A stretch of 64,000 nt of DNA from the NCBI RefSeq assembly GCF_022836875.1, contig NZ_CP090376.1, forward strand, positions 558,001 through 622,000, read 5' to 3'. This document shows positions 42,101-50,090 of this stretch, in pieces (position 1 is the stretch's first letter; the number at the start of each line of letters is the position of its first letter). The DNA is from Flavobacterium enshiense (GTDB lineage Bacteria > Bacteroidota > Bacteroidia > Flavobacteriales > Flavobacteriaceae). The position numbers and the translations under genes were made by a program. The notes beneath the pieces were generated by a model, which saw nothing but the letters and a program-made list of their open reading frames with translations, was not told the DNA's origin and searched no databases.

Positions 42101-42562
42101 CTTGTAGGTCACATACGGATCCTCCATATCAACCCAGTAACCCATTTTTTCGGTAAGGTCGTTCCATACGTCGGTATAACGCATTACGGTTTTTTTACAC
42201 GCTTCGTTATATTCGGCTATGGAAATGGTTTTTCCGATATCTTCTTTGGTGATACCCAATTCTTTTTCCGTACCCAATTCAACCGGCAATCCGTGTGTAT
42301 CCCAGCCCGCTTTACGCTTTACCTGGAATCCTTTTTGAGTTTTATAGCGACAGAAAATATCTTTAATCGCACGCGCCATCACGTGGTGAATACCCGGCAA
42401 TCCGTTAGCTGAAGGCGGGCCTTCAAAAAACACATACGGCGTTGCTCCTTCTCGCGAAGTAACACTTTGTTCAAAGATGTTTTGCTTTTTCCAGAAATCA
42501 AGCACTTCAGAAGCCACAGTTGGCAAATCAAGTCCTTTGTATTCAGTGAATTTTGTACTCAT
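39104..42562 (-). CDS. ileS: isoleucyl-tRNA synthetase
   Basis: This is a class I synthetase of 1152 residues. The HIGH-type motif is in LPGIHHVMARAIKD, the CP1 editing domain includes TTPWTLPSNTAL and DGTGIVHTAPTFG, and KMSKR is in DKNGQKMSKRLGN. The anticodon-binding domain and a C-terminal extension follow (DISISDELRKEGIARELVNRIQNIRK). The extension and the absence of Cys4 zinc ligands at the end indicate the eukaryote-like type 2 form. The ATG at 42562 (MSTKFTEYKGLDL) is chosen over an in-frame start 66 bp upstream. Confidence 0.96.
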   Translation of the reverse strand: MSTKFTEYKGLDLPTVASEVLDFWKKQNIFEQSVTSREGATPYVFFEGPPSANGLPGIHHVMARAIKDIFCRYKTQKGFQVKRKAGWDTHGLPVELGTEKELGITKEDIGKTISIAEYNEACKKTVMRYTDVWNDLTEKMGYWVDMEDPYVTYKSKYMETVWWLLKQIYNKDLLYKGYTIQPYSPKAGTGLSSHEVNQPGSYRDVTDTTIVAQFRVLDNQRKLTFAKFYDYITTNNLKQYKFESLELDEIHFLAWTTTPWTLPSNTALTVGPKIDYVLVKTFNQYTFLPINIILAKNLVGKQLSKNYFETSEAADFDNFQEGDKKIPFEVLAECKGADLVGIQYEQLLPYTLPYQNPENAFRVISGDFVTTEDGTGIVHTAPTFGADDAKVAKEASPEVPPMLVLDENGNPVPLVDLQGRFVRQMGELAGKYVKNEYYNEGEAPEKSVDVEIAIRLKEENKAFKVEKYVHTYPHCWRTDKPILYYPLDSWFIKVTDVKDRMFDLNDTINWKPKATGEGRFGNWLKNANDWNLSRSRYWGIPLPIWRTEDKTEEICIGSVEELYNEIEKAVKAGFMAENPFKGFEIGNMNEANYDLVDLHKNVVDNIILASPSGKQMKRESDLIDVWFDSGAMPYAQWHYPFENKALIDESKSFPADFIAEGVDQTRGWFYTLHAIGTLVFDKVAYKNVVSNGLVLDKNGQKMSKRLGNAVDPFTTLAEYGPDATRWYMIANANPWDNLKFDIEGVAEVRRKFFGTLYNTYSFFALYANIDGFQYAEDEIPLNERPEIDRWILSELNTLIKDVDSFYADYEPTKAARAISDFVQENLSNWYVRLCRRRFWKGEYAQDKIAAYQTLYTCLVAVAKLGAPIAPFFMDKLYGDLTRATQGEKFESVHLAEFPICVENFVDKSLESKMQKAQTVSSLVLSLRKKEMIKVRQPLQKVMIPVLDENQRAEIEAVSDLIKAEVNVKEVELLDDASGILVKQIKPNFKALGPRFGKDMGLISKEIQNLNQESIAKLEREGAISIVISGNSVNLTSEEVEISSQDIEGWLVANSGGLTVALDITISDELRKEGIARELVNRIQNIRKDSGFEVTDKIKVTMQKDGIIQEAVKDNEAYIKSETLTEELIFEDHIENGTEIEFDELKTRILISK

Positions 42563-42687
42563 TTTGTCGTTTTCTAAAATCAATGTGCGAAAGTAAGGAA
42601 TTTTAAAGAAAATAGAGAAACGAAGCAAGAAAAAAGACGATTAAACACTACAGTTTTAATAGTTTGCCAAAACAATTATCTCATAAA

Positions 42688-43401
42688 CTATGAAAAAACT
42701 TCTTTAAGCACCTCCAGGGATTTCGGTTTTTTAAATCCGTCAAGATGAACAGAATAGTAATTCAGTAGAATTTTGAGCAATATCTGTCGCTCTGTACCGG
42801 CGAAAATCTTTTGGTCGGAATCCAGTTTTAAGCCAATCAGTTTTTTGAAGAGAAAGGTTTCATGATCGGAAAGACAACTGATGCCGTGAAAAGAAGAAAA
42901 CACCCCATCGTTAAGTTCAAAAAAAGGCAAATCCATGTCGGAAGTATCGGGATAAAATCCAAGGTATTTGGTCACTTCCAACAAGAGAATGAGGTGAAAA
43001 TTAGCCATTTCCTCGTGAGTATCCAGCCAAAGCAAAGTTGTCTCCAGAAAAGAAAACAGGCTTTCATTTTTCTCTTCTTCACGAATACTGTGATGGAGCA
43101 TTTCAGATAAAAAAATTATGATCGTACTCTTAAAAATATCGGTATTTATAGAATGATAAGGCACCGCCAATCGGATTTCCTTAAAATGTTCCAACGTACC
43201 TTTATTTTTGTGATTGGCTTCTATTTCGAGAATAGTCAATGGTTGAAAATAGGCAATTTTCTGATTCGATTTTTTACCCGAAAAAGCACTGGGAACAAAA
43301 TAGGATTTTAATCCGTCCGATTGGGTAAAACATTTCACAATCAGGCTTTTTTCCTGATACTTTATGGCACTTAAAACGATGGCTTTGGTTTTAACCAGCA
43401 T
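42688..43401 (-). CDS. recO: DNA repair protein RecO
   Basis: RecO loads RecA onto SSB-covered single-stranded DNA with RecR. The 237-residue protein has the N-terminal OB fold beginning MLVKTKAIVLSAIKYQEKSLIVKCFTQSDGLKSYFV and a helical C-terminal domain. The zinc-binding cysteines of some RecO proteins are replaced. It is encoded 27 bp downstream of the PorZ gene on the same strand, a neighbourhood I associate with flavobacteria, and probably shares its transcript. Confidence 0.92.
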   Translation of the reverse strand: MLVKTKAIVLSAIKYQEKSLIVKCFTQSDGLKSYFVPSAFSGKKSNQKIAYFQPLTILEIEANHKNKGTLEHFKEIRLAVPYHSINTDIFKSTIIIFLSEMLHHSIREEEKNESLFSFLETTLLWLDTHEEMANFHLILLLEVTKYLGFYPDTSDMDLPFFELNDGVFSSFHGISCLSDHETFLFKKLIGLKLDSDQKIFAGTERQILLKILLNYYSVHLDGFKKPKSLEVLKEVFS

Positions 43402-43428
43402 TGGGATTTTAAATTTTAAAAGCGGTCC

Positions 43429-45723
43429 TTATCGGACTATCATCACTTTTTTGACTTTGGTTTCTGTCCCATCTTCTGAGGCAATGAAAATCATATATAC
43501 TCCGGAAGCTACTTTGTGTTTTCCAAAAGCTTTAGTATCCCACTCTATTGTTCCGCCTTCAGATGTGGTTTCATACACTAAATTCCCTCCGATATCGGTT
43601 ATTTTCACATTGGCATTATCAATCAAACCGCTGATCTTAACAGTACCGTTGTATTCTGGACGTACGGGATTCGGATATATGTAGACCTGACTCAAATCTT
43701 CGGCGGGTTTGGTCGCTATTCCCTTAAAGGAAACAAGTCCTTTATCAGTTGCAAAAAACACTTCACCTGTAGCACCGTCGATTTCAATATCCAAAATATT
43801 GTCGCTTGGAAGCGGTGAATTCGCTTTTGTAAAATGATAAAGTGTTTCTTGTCCGTCAGAAGAAACCAAGAATGCCCCAGCCCCATCGATGGACACCCAT
43901 TTATTATTTGCTCCATCTACCACGATATCCATAATACTTTGCTGAAAAAACAATTCTTGAGCCAAGTCATTATCGAGTATAATAATTGGATTGGTTTCCA
44001 ACTCATTATCGTACAAAAAACGGTCAACACTCGGCAAAACTCGCAATCCTGCAAAAGTACCGATCCACAATTGGTTTCGGTTATCGACCGCTACACATCG
44101 TACATCGGCGATAGGAAGATTGCCCTCATTGGCTCCATTTTTTATCAGGACAAACTTATTTCCGTAATTTTCATTAAAAGCGATAACCCCGTTTCGATAG
44201 GATGGAATCCATTTCGTATTGTTTTTGTCTATCACCATACCAGCATAACTGTCTTCTTTTGGCGTCGCAGTTATATTATCAAGAGAATAGGACTGCCATT
44301 GTCCGTCCGATCTCATTACCTTAATAGCTCTGTCAATGCGGCTGTTTGTCATCCATAGATTTCCTTTTTTATCAAAAGCCGGACCGTTAACCCTGACATC
44401 GACTCCAGGAGGAGGCACCATTGATTCCAATCCGTTGCTACCCGTGTTTGCCTCATTAAACAATGTTATTTGGTTACTACTGTCAATTTTCAGCAACCCT
44501 GAAAAAAATGAACTCACAAAGGCCTGATTTGGGTTACTTGGATTCAGCACAATCCGGGCAAGGGATTTTGCACCCTGTAAATCAGTGTAAGGAATAAATT
44601 CCCAACCCTGTTTATCCGAAAATTTGCTGATTTCGTATTCGTCCAAAGGATATGGATTATACTCCTTTGAATAATCACCATAAACTGCCCACAAATAATT
44701 AGGCGCTTTTTTTACATTAAAAATACTGTTTCTAGCCGGACCATTTGGCGTACAGTTCTCAAATACAGTCGGATTGGTGCTTGTTGTTTGATACAACCCT
44801 TTATCTAACGTTCCGACAAATATTTTATCGTTGATTGCAGTAGCACAGGTAAACGACGACGCTACATCCGGAATCTGAGTTATGTGAGACAGTTGAAGCA
44901 ACTGATTATCGTAAATATAAACATGGTTGGGCGAAGTAAAAATCAAACGATCATTATACGCCCTCAAATCAACTATGGACTGGCCGACATCGGCTATTTG
45001 CTGAAAAACACTACCATTATGACGATAAACGCGATTATTTGTATTGGACGCAATCAACTGATTCTGAAATGTAACAATACCGCTCCAGAACCCCGAGTCA
45101 AATGTGGTCCATTGACTGAAATCCACTAAATTCGGATTGGAATAATCTGCCCTACGAATACCATTTAATTGCGTTACGGCATAAATAAAACCGTCAAGAA
45201 CTGTTGTCTGATAAACCTGAACCTCTTCACCTGCAGGTCCTATAAAATAAGTATCGCCAAATTGCGATGTGGCCAAATCGAAAACACAGATACCAAAATC
45301 GCAAGATAAATACACTTTACCGTTATATTCGTAAATATGATTAATCTTTTTCTTACTTGGCGAAATAGAAGGCTTGTTCAGAATATCAATTACATTTAAA
45401 ACACTACCATCATTTTCATTCACCACCAGAAGCAATCCGTTTTGATTACCAACCACTATTTTGCGAAATGCCTCACTATAATGTACAGCGGTAATAATAT
45501 CAGCTTTTAATCCGTCAATGGAATTTATGGTTTTTAATTCATTGGTAACTGTATTTTTAGAAAAAACGGTGTTTTCAGGAGCAGCATACACTTTGTCGAC
45601 AGCCTGTGAAATATCCTTAATTGCAGCATAGGAAAAAAAACCTTTCCATAATTGGTTTTGTTGCGAAAAGCAATTAATACAGATGAAAGCCAGCAGAACG
45701 AAACAGTTAAATTTTCTCATCAA
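43429..45723 (-). CDS. porZ: PorZ-like T9SS component (two beta-propellers plus C-terminal domain)
   Basis: PorZ is a surface component of the T9SS attachment complex that helps deliver anionic lipopolysaccharide to the sortase. The 764-residue exported protein (signal ending INCFSQQ) has many two-component-regulator-type propeller blades, for example DKKGNLWMTNSRIDRAI, DKNNTKWIPSYRNGVIAF, DNRNQLWIGTFAGL and DGANNKWVSIDGAGAF. A C-terminal domain starts at YIYPNPVRPEYNGTVKISGL and ends VKKVMIVR. The adjacency to recO supports the call. The symbol is by domain layout and context, not by alignment. Confidence 0.8.
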   Translation of the reverse strand: MMRKFNCFVLLAFICINCFSQQNQLWKGFFSYAAIKDISQAVDKVYAAPENTVFSKNTVTNELKTINSIDGLKADIITAVHYSEAFRKIVVGNQNGLLLVVNENDGSVLNVIDILNKPSISPSKKKINHIYEYNGKVYLSCDFGICVFDLATSQFGDTYFIGPAGEEVQVYQTTVLDGFIYAVTQLNGIRRADYSNPNLVDFSQWTTFDSGFWSGIVTFQNQLIASNTNNRVYRHNGSVFQQIADVGQSIVDLRAYNDRLIFTSPNHVYIYDNQLLQLSHITQIPDVASSFTCATAINDKIFVGTLDKGLYQTTSTNPTVFENCTPNGPARNSIFNVKKAPNYLWAVYGDYSKEYNPYPLDEYEISKFSDKQGWEFIPYTDLQGAKSLARIVLNPSNPNQAFVSSFFSGLLKIDSSNQITLFNEANTGSNGLESMVPPPGVDVRVNGPAFDKKGNLWMTNSRIDRAIKVMRSDGQWQSYSLDNITATPKEDSYAGMVIDKNNTKWIPSYRNGVIAFNENYGNKFVLIKNGANEGNLPIADVRCVAVDNRNQLWIGTFAGLRVLPSVDRFLYDNELETNPIIILDNDLAQELFFQQSIMDIVVDGANNKWVSIDGAGAFLVSSDGQETLYHFTKANSPLPSDNILDIEIDGATGEVFFATDKGLVSFKGIATKPAEDLSQVYIYPNPVRPEYNGTVKISGLIDNANVKITDIGGNLVYETTSEGGTIEWDTKAFGKHKVASGVYMIFIASEDGTETKVKKVMIVR

Positions 45724-45738
45724 TGTAGGTTTGTTTTA

Positions 45739-45746
45739 CAAATATA
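45739..45746 (-). promoter_or_regulatory. -7 promoter box for porZ
   Basis: TATATTTG on the minus strand is an exact TAnnTTTG match 16 bp before the ATG. Confidence 0.6.
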
Positions 45747-45896
45747 GTCTAAAACGGCCTATTAATGTTTTTTGTATATTTTGCTTTAATAAAAATTGCT
45801 GCGGCAAAGCAAAATATATCACACAACCAAAAAGAATTTTTACATTTTTTTAAAAGTCTTTTCTTTACTTTTTTTTTGAGGAGAAATATGTTTTTA

Positions 45897-45904
45897 TATA
45901 TTTG
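45897..45904 (+). promoter_or_regulatory. -7 promoter box for the barrel protein at 45931
   Basis: TATATTTG is an exact match, with TTTG at 45875-45878 as a possible -33 element 18 bp upstream. Confidence 0.65.
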
Positions 45905-45930
45905 TCAGATATTGACTAAAATAGAGTAAA

Positions 45931-46713
45931 ATGCCCAGAAAAATTTTATTTACCCTACTAATGGCTTTTGGAATCAATAGTGCTGTTAGAGCCCAATTTG
46001 GTTTTTCCCATGAAATTGGAGCAATTGCAGGACCAGTAATGTTCATGTCGGATTTCGGTGAAAGATATGATTGGAAAACAAACGCATCAAATACCGGTAT
46101 TGGGATAGGCATTATTCATTACTTAAATTTTTCATACAGTGCTGAATGTAACTGTTATAAGCCTGAAACCTATTTTAATGACCACTTCAAGTTAAGGACT
46201 GAACTTTCTTACAACAGAACAAATCTTGAACATTACGGAGAATGGGTGGCCCCTGAGAAAACCTCAGTTTATGCAGATCAATTAAGAGCCATGAAAGGTA
46301 CTGCATCCAACACAGACATAGGAATGCAGTTGGAATATTTTCCCCTGAGCATCAGGGATTTTACGGCCACTATCGGATCATTAGGCCCTTTTGCGAGTTT
46401 AGGAGCCCATTATACTTTTTACAGTCCGGAAGTTACTTCTACGAGAGGACGTTTAAACCAGCCGGGAGTGTTATATCCAAAATACGTTGGAGCCACTTCT
46501 AATGACGGTGGAAGCACTTGGTCTGTTGTAGCCAGTGTTGGTACCCGATACAAACTAACAGAACTTTCAGACTTGATGCTTGATTTACGTTGGCAATATT
46601 ACTTCTCCAACTGGGTGGACGGCGTAAATCCGGATCCGAATCTTTACCCGGAAAACAAAGCCAACGAATGGTTGGTTTGGTTAAACTTCGGATACATTTA
46701 CTATCTGGAATAA
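45931..46713 (+). CDS. THC0290_0291-type outer-membrane beta-barrel protein
   Basis: The 260-residue protein has a signal peptide (MPRKILFTLLMAFGINSAVRAQ) and a beta-rich body with alternating aromatic strands, starting FGFSHEIGAIAGPVMFMSDFGERYDW and ending WLVWLNFGYIYYLE, the aromatic finish of an outer-membrane barrel. This matches the flavobacterial family I know as THC0290_0291, whose function is not established. It contains a CNCYKPETYFNDHFKLR block after the second strand. It has its own promoter and is convergent with metB. Confidence 0.75.
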   Translation: MPRKILFTLLMAFGINSAVRAQFGFSHEIGAIAGPVMFMSDFGERYDWKTNASNTGIGIGIIHYLNFSYSAECNCYKPETYFNDHFKLRTELSYNRTNLEHYGEWVAPEKTSVYADQLRAMKGTASNTDIGMQLEYFPLSIRDFTATIGSLGPFASLGAHYTFYSPEVTSTRGRLNQPGVLYPKYVGATSNDGGSTWSVVASVGTRYKLTELSDLMLDLRWQYYFSNWVDGVNPDPNLYPENKANEWLVWLNFGYIYYLE

Positions 46714-46728
46714 CCGAAATAAAAGACA

Positions 46729-46759
46729 TAAAAAAACCACGCGTAAAGCGTGGTTTTTT
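46729..46759. terminator. bidirectional terminator, barrel protein / metB
   Basis: AAAAAACCACGC/GCGTGGTTTTTT with loop GTAAA lies between convergent genes. Confidence 0.9.
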
Positions 46760-46762
46760 GTT

Positions 46763-47908
46763 TTATCCTAATGCCTGTTTTAAATCTTCAATCAAATCGG
46801 CAGCGTCTTCTACACCTACACTCAAACGAACCAAATCATCTGTGATTCCGATTTCTTTTCGCTTATCTTCCGGTATGGATGCATGTGTCATCAAAGCTGG
46901 GTGATTTGCCAACGATTCCACACCACCTAAAGATTCTGCCAGAGTAAACACTTTAAGTTTTTCCAGGAAACTGATAGCATCTTGTTTCGCACCCGATTTA
47001 AAAGTGAACGTCACCATTCCTCCAAAACCACCGATCATCTGCTTTTTGGCAATCTCATGAAACGGATGATTTTCCAGTCCCGGATAGTATACTCGTTCCA
47101 CTTTAGGGTGATTCATTAAAAATTCCGCTACTTTTACACCATTTTCACAGTGTCTTTGCACGCGTAAATGCAACGTTTTGATACCTCTTAAAACAAGGAA
47201 ACTATCCATCGGACCCAATGTTCCTCCCGTCGCAAATTGTTTAAAATGTAACTCATCACCTAAAGCCTTATCTTTGATTACCAGAGCACCGGCAATTACA
47301 TCACTGTGCCCTCCTAAATATTTTGTCGCCGAATGCATTACAATATCCGCACCTAAATCCAATGGCTTTTGAAGATATGGTGTAGCGAAAGTATTGTCGA
47401 CCGCAAATAAAATATTGTGTTTTTTAGTGATTTTGGCGATCTCGGCAATATCTGCCAATTTCATTAAGGGATTGGTCGGTGTTTCTACCCAAACCAACTT
47501 CGTATTTTCATTAATCAACTTTTCGAACCCTGCCAGATCATTCATATCCACGAAATGGAATTTTATTCCACTGTCTTTGTACAAACGCGTGAACAAACGG
47601 TAAGTCCCTCCGTACAAATCGTCCATTGCAATGATTTCATCACCTGCTTTGAACAAACGCAGCAAACAATCGGTTGCTGCTAATCCCGAAGCAAACGCTA
47701 ATCCACGGGCTCCGTTTTCGATAGAAGCCAAAGCGTCTTCCAAAGCCTGGCGTGTCGGGTTGGCCGCACGACTGTATTCATATTCTCCAACAGGCTGTCC
47801 CGGAGAAACCTGAGCAAAAGTAGAAGTCTGAAATACCGGTGGCATTACCGCTCCGGTCACTTTTTCATGATGTTGCCCACCATGTATTACTTTCGTATTG
47901 AATTTCAT
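46763..47908 (-). CDS. metB: cystathionine gamma-synthase (trans-sulfuration PLP enzyme)
   Basis: The 381-residue Cys/Met-metabolism PLP enzyme has EYSRAANPTRQALE and FASGLAA, WVETPTNPLMKL, FAVDNTF and the Schiff-base Lys196 in SATKYLGGHSD. ESLGGVESLANHPALMTHASIP and IRLSVGVEDAADL-type sequence follow near the end. The family includes cystathionine gamma-synthase (homoserine ester plus cysteine) and gamma-lyase. The overall style favours the synthase, but the lyase cannot be excluded. A divergent lipoprotein gene shares the short upstream region. Confidence 0.87.
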   Translation of the reverse strand: MKFNTKVIHGGQHHEKVTGAVMPPVFQTSTFAQVSPGQPVGEYEYSRAANPTRQALEDALASIENGARGLAFASGLAATDCLLRLFKAGDEIIAMDDLYGGTYRLFTRLYKDSGIKFHFVDMNDLAGFEKLINENTKLVWVETPTNPLMKLADIAEIAKITKKHNILFAVDNTFATPYLQKPLDLGADIVMHSATKYLGGHSDVIAGALVIKDKALGDELHFKQFATGGTLGPMDSFLVLRGIKTLHLRVQRHCENGVKVAEFLMNHPKVERVYYPGLENHPFHEIAKKQMIGGFGGMVTFTFKSGAKQDAISFLEKLKVFTLAESLGGVESLANHPALMTHASIPEDKRKEIGITDDLVRLSVGVEDAADLIEDLKQALG

Positions 47909-47941
47909 ATTAGTATTCTGTTTAAATTTTCAATAAAAGAA

Positions 47942-47949
47942 CAAATTTA
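47942..47949 (-). promoter_or_regulatory. -7 promoter box for metB
   Basis: TAAATTTG on the minus strand is an exact match 34 bp before the metB ATG, only 5 bp from the divergent promoter box. Confidence 0.6.
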
Positions 47950-47954
47950 TCGTT

Positions 47955-47962
47955 TAATTTTG
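47955..47962 (+). promoter_or_regulatory. -7 promoter box for the DUF3298 lipoprotein
   Basis: TAATTTTG is an exact match. An ATG at 47967 is too close to it to be a start, which supports the ATG at 47994. Confidence 0.6.
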
Positions 47963-47993
47963 TGAAATGAGTCATGAACAAACAATTTCTGCC

Positions 47994-48731
47994 ATGAGAA
48001 ACTTATTAATAGTAACTATTGCTGCGCTGAGCTTATTAAGCTGTAAAAAAGAGGAATTAACCTTTAAAACAAAGAAATTCCATAAAGAAATTACACAAAA
48101 TAAGGACACTACTGCAATTGAGATTGAAGTGGCTGTCGCTCAAAACAAATCGGCAGCGGCAGACAGCATTAATACCTTGTTTTTAAAAGAAATTACCTTC
48201 TTATTCTCTTTTGACTCGGCAGCAACTGTCAAAAATTATCCCGCTGTTTGTTCGGATTTTATTAAAGAATACGTCAGTTTTCAGAAAGAGATGCCCGACT
48301 ACAGCACACCTTGGGAGGCGACTGCTTCCGGAAAAATCGGATACCATTCAGACAAAGTCATCAACCTGACCCTAGACTATTATTCCTTCACAGGAGGCGC
48401 TCATGGCAATGGCAGATCATTGTCTTATTTTGTCGATCCCGAAACCGGAAAACAAATCAAAAAAGAAGATTTATTTACCGATGTAAAAGGTTTCACCAAA
48501 CTTGCAGAACAAAAATTCAGAATACAACAAGAAGTGCCGGCCCAATCGAACATTAACAAAACGGGCTATTGGTTTGAAAAAGACAGATTCCATTTACCGG
48601 AAAACATTTTTTATACCGATAAAGGAATACTACTGCTTTACAACCAGTATGAAATCGCTTCTTATGCCGACGGCCCTATTGAACTGACAATTCCGTTTAG
48701 TGAAGCCGACAAATTCCTGCAGCTTAAATAA
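47994..48731 (+). CDS. DUF4163/DUF3298 domain lipoprotein
   Basis: The 245-residue protein has lipobox LSLLSC (Cys about 17). The mature part shows the DUF4163-DUF3298 order: KKFHKEITQNKDTTAIEIEVAV, WEATASGKIGYHSDKVINLTLDYYSFTGGAHGNGRSLSYFVDPETGKQI (the GGAHG motif is the family mark), then LFTDVKGFTKLAEQKFR and ILLLYNQYEIASYADGPIELTIPF. The families resemble RsiV-type anti-sigma extracellular domains, and the role here is unknown. The gene overlaps the convergent DinB gene by 8 bp. Confidence 0.82.
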   Translation: MRNLLIVTIAALSLLSCKKEELTFKTKKFHKEITQNKDTTAIEIEVAVAQNKSAAADSINTLFLKEITFLFSFDSAATVKNYPAVCSDFIKEYVSFQKEMPDYSTPWEATASGKIGYHSDKVINLTLDYYSFTGGAHGNGRSLSYFVDPETGKQIKKEDLFTDVKGFTKLAEQKFRIQQEVPAQSNINKTGYWFEKDRFHLPENIFYTDKGILLLYNQYEIASYADGPIELTIPFSEADKFLQLK

Positions 48732-49179
48732 ACTTACGAATCTGCATCATAAATCCTAAATGCAGTCCTTCGTGATAGTTATTGAATTCCATCGCGTCTT
48801 TAAAACTCCCCAAATGGAAACCAGTCTGCGTTTGGTATTCGTTGAAATGCTGAAATTTCCCTGCTTCAAAATCCATTTTTGTCTGCTCGGGCAAGAACGT
48901 TAACAGTGCTCGGATTTCATCCACTTCTTCCTGAGTTGTTTTGCCGTCGGGTCTGGAACCGTTCTTATATTTTTCGGTCATCTCCGCAGAAACATTCGTT
49001 GGCAATCCCGAAAGACGGTACACCAAACCTTGCTGTGCCACCACTATATGCCCGATATTCCAAATCAGGTTATTACTAAAACCTTGCGGAATCGCATTAA
49101 GCTGTTCCAGGGAATAATCATCCAGAAATCTCAAATAGAGGTTGCGGTTGGTTACTAAAATTTTAAAAGTTGCTTCCAT
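48724..49179 (-). CDS. DinB family protein
   Basis: The 151-residue four-helix bundle has likely metal-site histidines in IWNIGHIVVAQQ (about residue 43) and YHEGLHLGFMMQIRK near the C-terminus, the three-His arrangement of DinB/YfiT-like proteins. Several members are metal-dependent thiol transferases or hydrolases, and this one has no assigned substrate. It is encoded downstream of the thioesterase (12 bp apart), so the two probably form an operon. It overlaps the convergent lipoprotein gene by 8 bp. Confidence 0.85.
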   Translation of the reverse strand: MEATFKILVTNRNLYLRFLDDYSLEQLNAIPQGFSNNLIWNIGHIVVAQQGLVYRLSGLPTNVSAEMTEKYKNGSRPDGKTTQEEVDEIRALLTFLPEQTKMDFEAGKFQHFNEYQTQTGFHLGSFKDAMEFNNYHEGLHLGFMMQIRKFI

Positions 49180-49191
49180 AATTTATTGGGT

Positions 49192-49629
49192 TTATAAGGC
49201 AATAAAGTCATCGGTTTTCGGAAAGGTGCTCATTACCTTTCTCACAATTTCGGGTGTTGGAGTCGCCAGTTTTCGCAATTTAGTATTTATCCATGCTCCG
49301 TCAAGAGTAATTTTTGCACAAAGTTCATCTTTCTCATTTTTTAATTCGTGTACGATAGTCCAACGGGAAGCATCCGCCTTCATCTTTCCCATTTTTGTAC
49401 TGATAAAAATCTTGTCACCCAAATGCATTTCTCTTCGGAAGACACATTCCTCCCTGAAAATAATCGGTCCGAAATGTTGCTCCTGCATGATTTTCATCGT
49501 CAGTCCTTCGCGTTCCAGAATTTCAATACGGTGTTGGGCTCCATAATCATAATAAGCACTGTGGCGCACGTGAAAATTCGGATCCAAATCCGCCCAGCGA
49601 ATGGAAATTTCTCTAGTAAAATCATTCAT
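49192..49629 (-). CDS. acyl-CoA thioesterase (hotdog fold, 4HBT-like)
   Basis: The 145-residue single hotdog domain has the N-terminal block IRWADLDPNFHVRHSAYYDYGAQHRIE, in which Asp of the DLD/H region is the usual catalytic position, then a long central helix and FREECVFRREMHLGDKIFI. The family hydrolyses acyl-CoA thioesters. The chain length or the aromatic nature of the substrate cannot be read from the sequence. It is followed by the DinB gene and preceded by its own -7 box. Confidence 0.85.
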   Translation of the reverse strand: MNDFTREISIRWADLDPNFHVRHSAYYDYGAQHRIEILEREGLTMKIMQEQHFGPIIFREECVFRREMHLGDKIFISTKMGKMKADASRWTIVHELKNEKDELCAKITLDGAWINTKLRKLATPTPEIVRKVMSTFPKTDDFIAL

Positions 49630-49646
49630 CTTTTGTAAAATTTACT

Positions 49647-49654
49647 CAAAAATA
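49647..49654 (-). promoter_or_regulatory. -7 promoter box for the thioesterase
   Basis: TATTTTTG on the minus strand is an exact TAnnTTTG match 18 bp before the ATG. Confidence 0.6.
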
Positions 49655-49717
49655 ACAAGAAAAACCCGCTTATCTGTTTTCAGCAGATTTAAATTAAATC
49701 TTTTTTAACGAAAAGCC

Positions 49718-49725
49718 TATTTTTG
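49718..49725 (+). promoter_or_regulatory. -7 promoter box for the ArsC-like gene
   Basis: TATTTTTG is an exact match 15 bp before the ATG at 49740. Confidence 0.65.
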
Positions 49726-49739
49726 CAAAAAAGAATTCC

Positions 49740-50090
49740 ATGGATAAAATATACTACCTCGCTTCGTGCGACACCTGTCGCAAAATCATCAAATCCTTAC
49801 CCAACAGCAACCGTCTGGTATTTCAGGATATTCGTCAGGATCCGATTACTCCGGAGCAATTGGAGGAAATGTACCGGCTTTCGGGCAGTTATGAAGCGCT
49901 TTTCAGCAAAAAAGCACAGTTATACAAGTCGATGGATCTGAAAAACAAAAACCTGACCGAAGCCGATTTCAAGAAATATATTTTGGAACACTATACCTTT
50001 CTAAGCCGTCCGGTTTTCATTATCGACGGAAAAATATACATCGGCAACAGCCAGAAAAATATTAACGAAGTGATCGCCGTTTTAAGTTAA
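49740..50090 (+). CDS. arsenate reductase (ArsC/Spx) family protein
   Basis: The 116-residue thioredoxin-fold protein has an N-terminal CDTC (Cys10 and Cys13) and a C-terminal FLSRPVFIIDGKIYIGNS. This is the ArsC/Spx/YffB layout. In ArsC the catalytic Cys is followed by RNT-type residues and three Arg. Here CDTCRK and SRP fit the YffB-like branch, so true arsenate reduction is unproven. The stop codon abuts the next ATG (TAAATG), so it is co-transcribed with the EamA transporter. Confidence 0.82.
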   Translation: MDKIYYLASCDTCRKIIKSLPNSNRLVFQDIRQDPITPEQLEEMYRLSGSYEALFSKKAQLYKSMDLKNKNLTEADFKKYILEHYTFLSRPVFIIDGKIYIGNSQKNINEVIAVLS

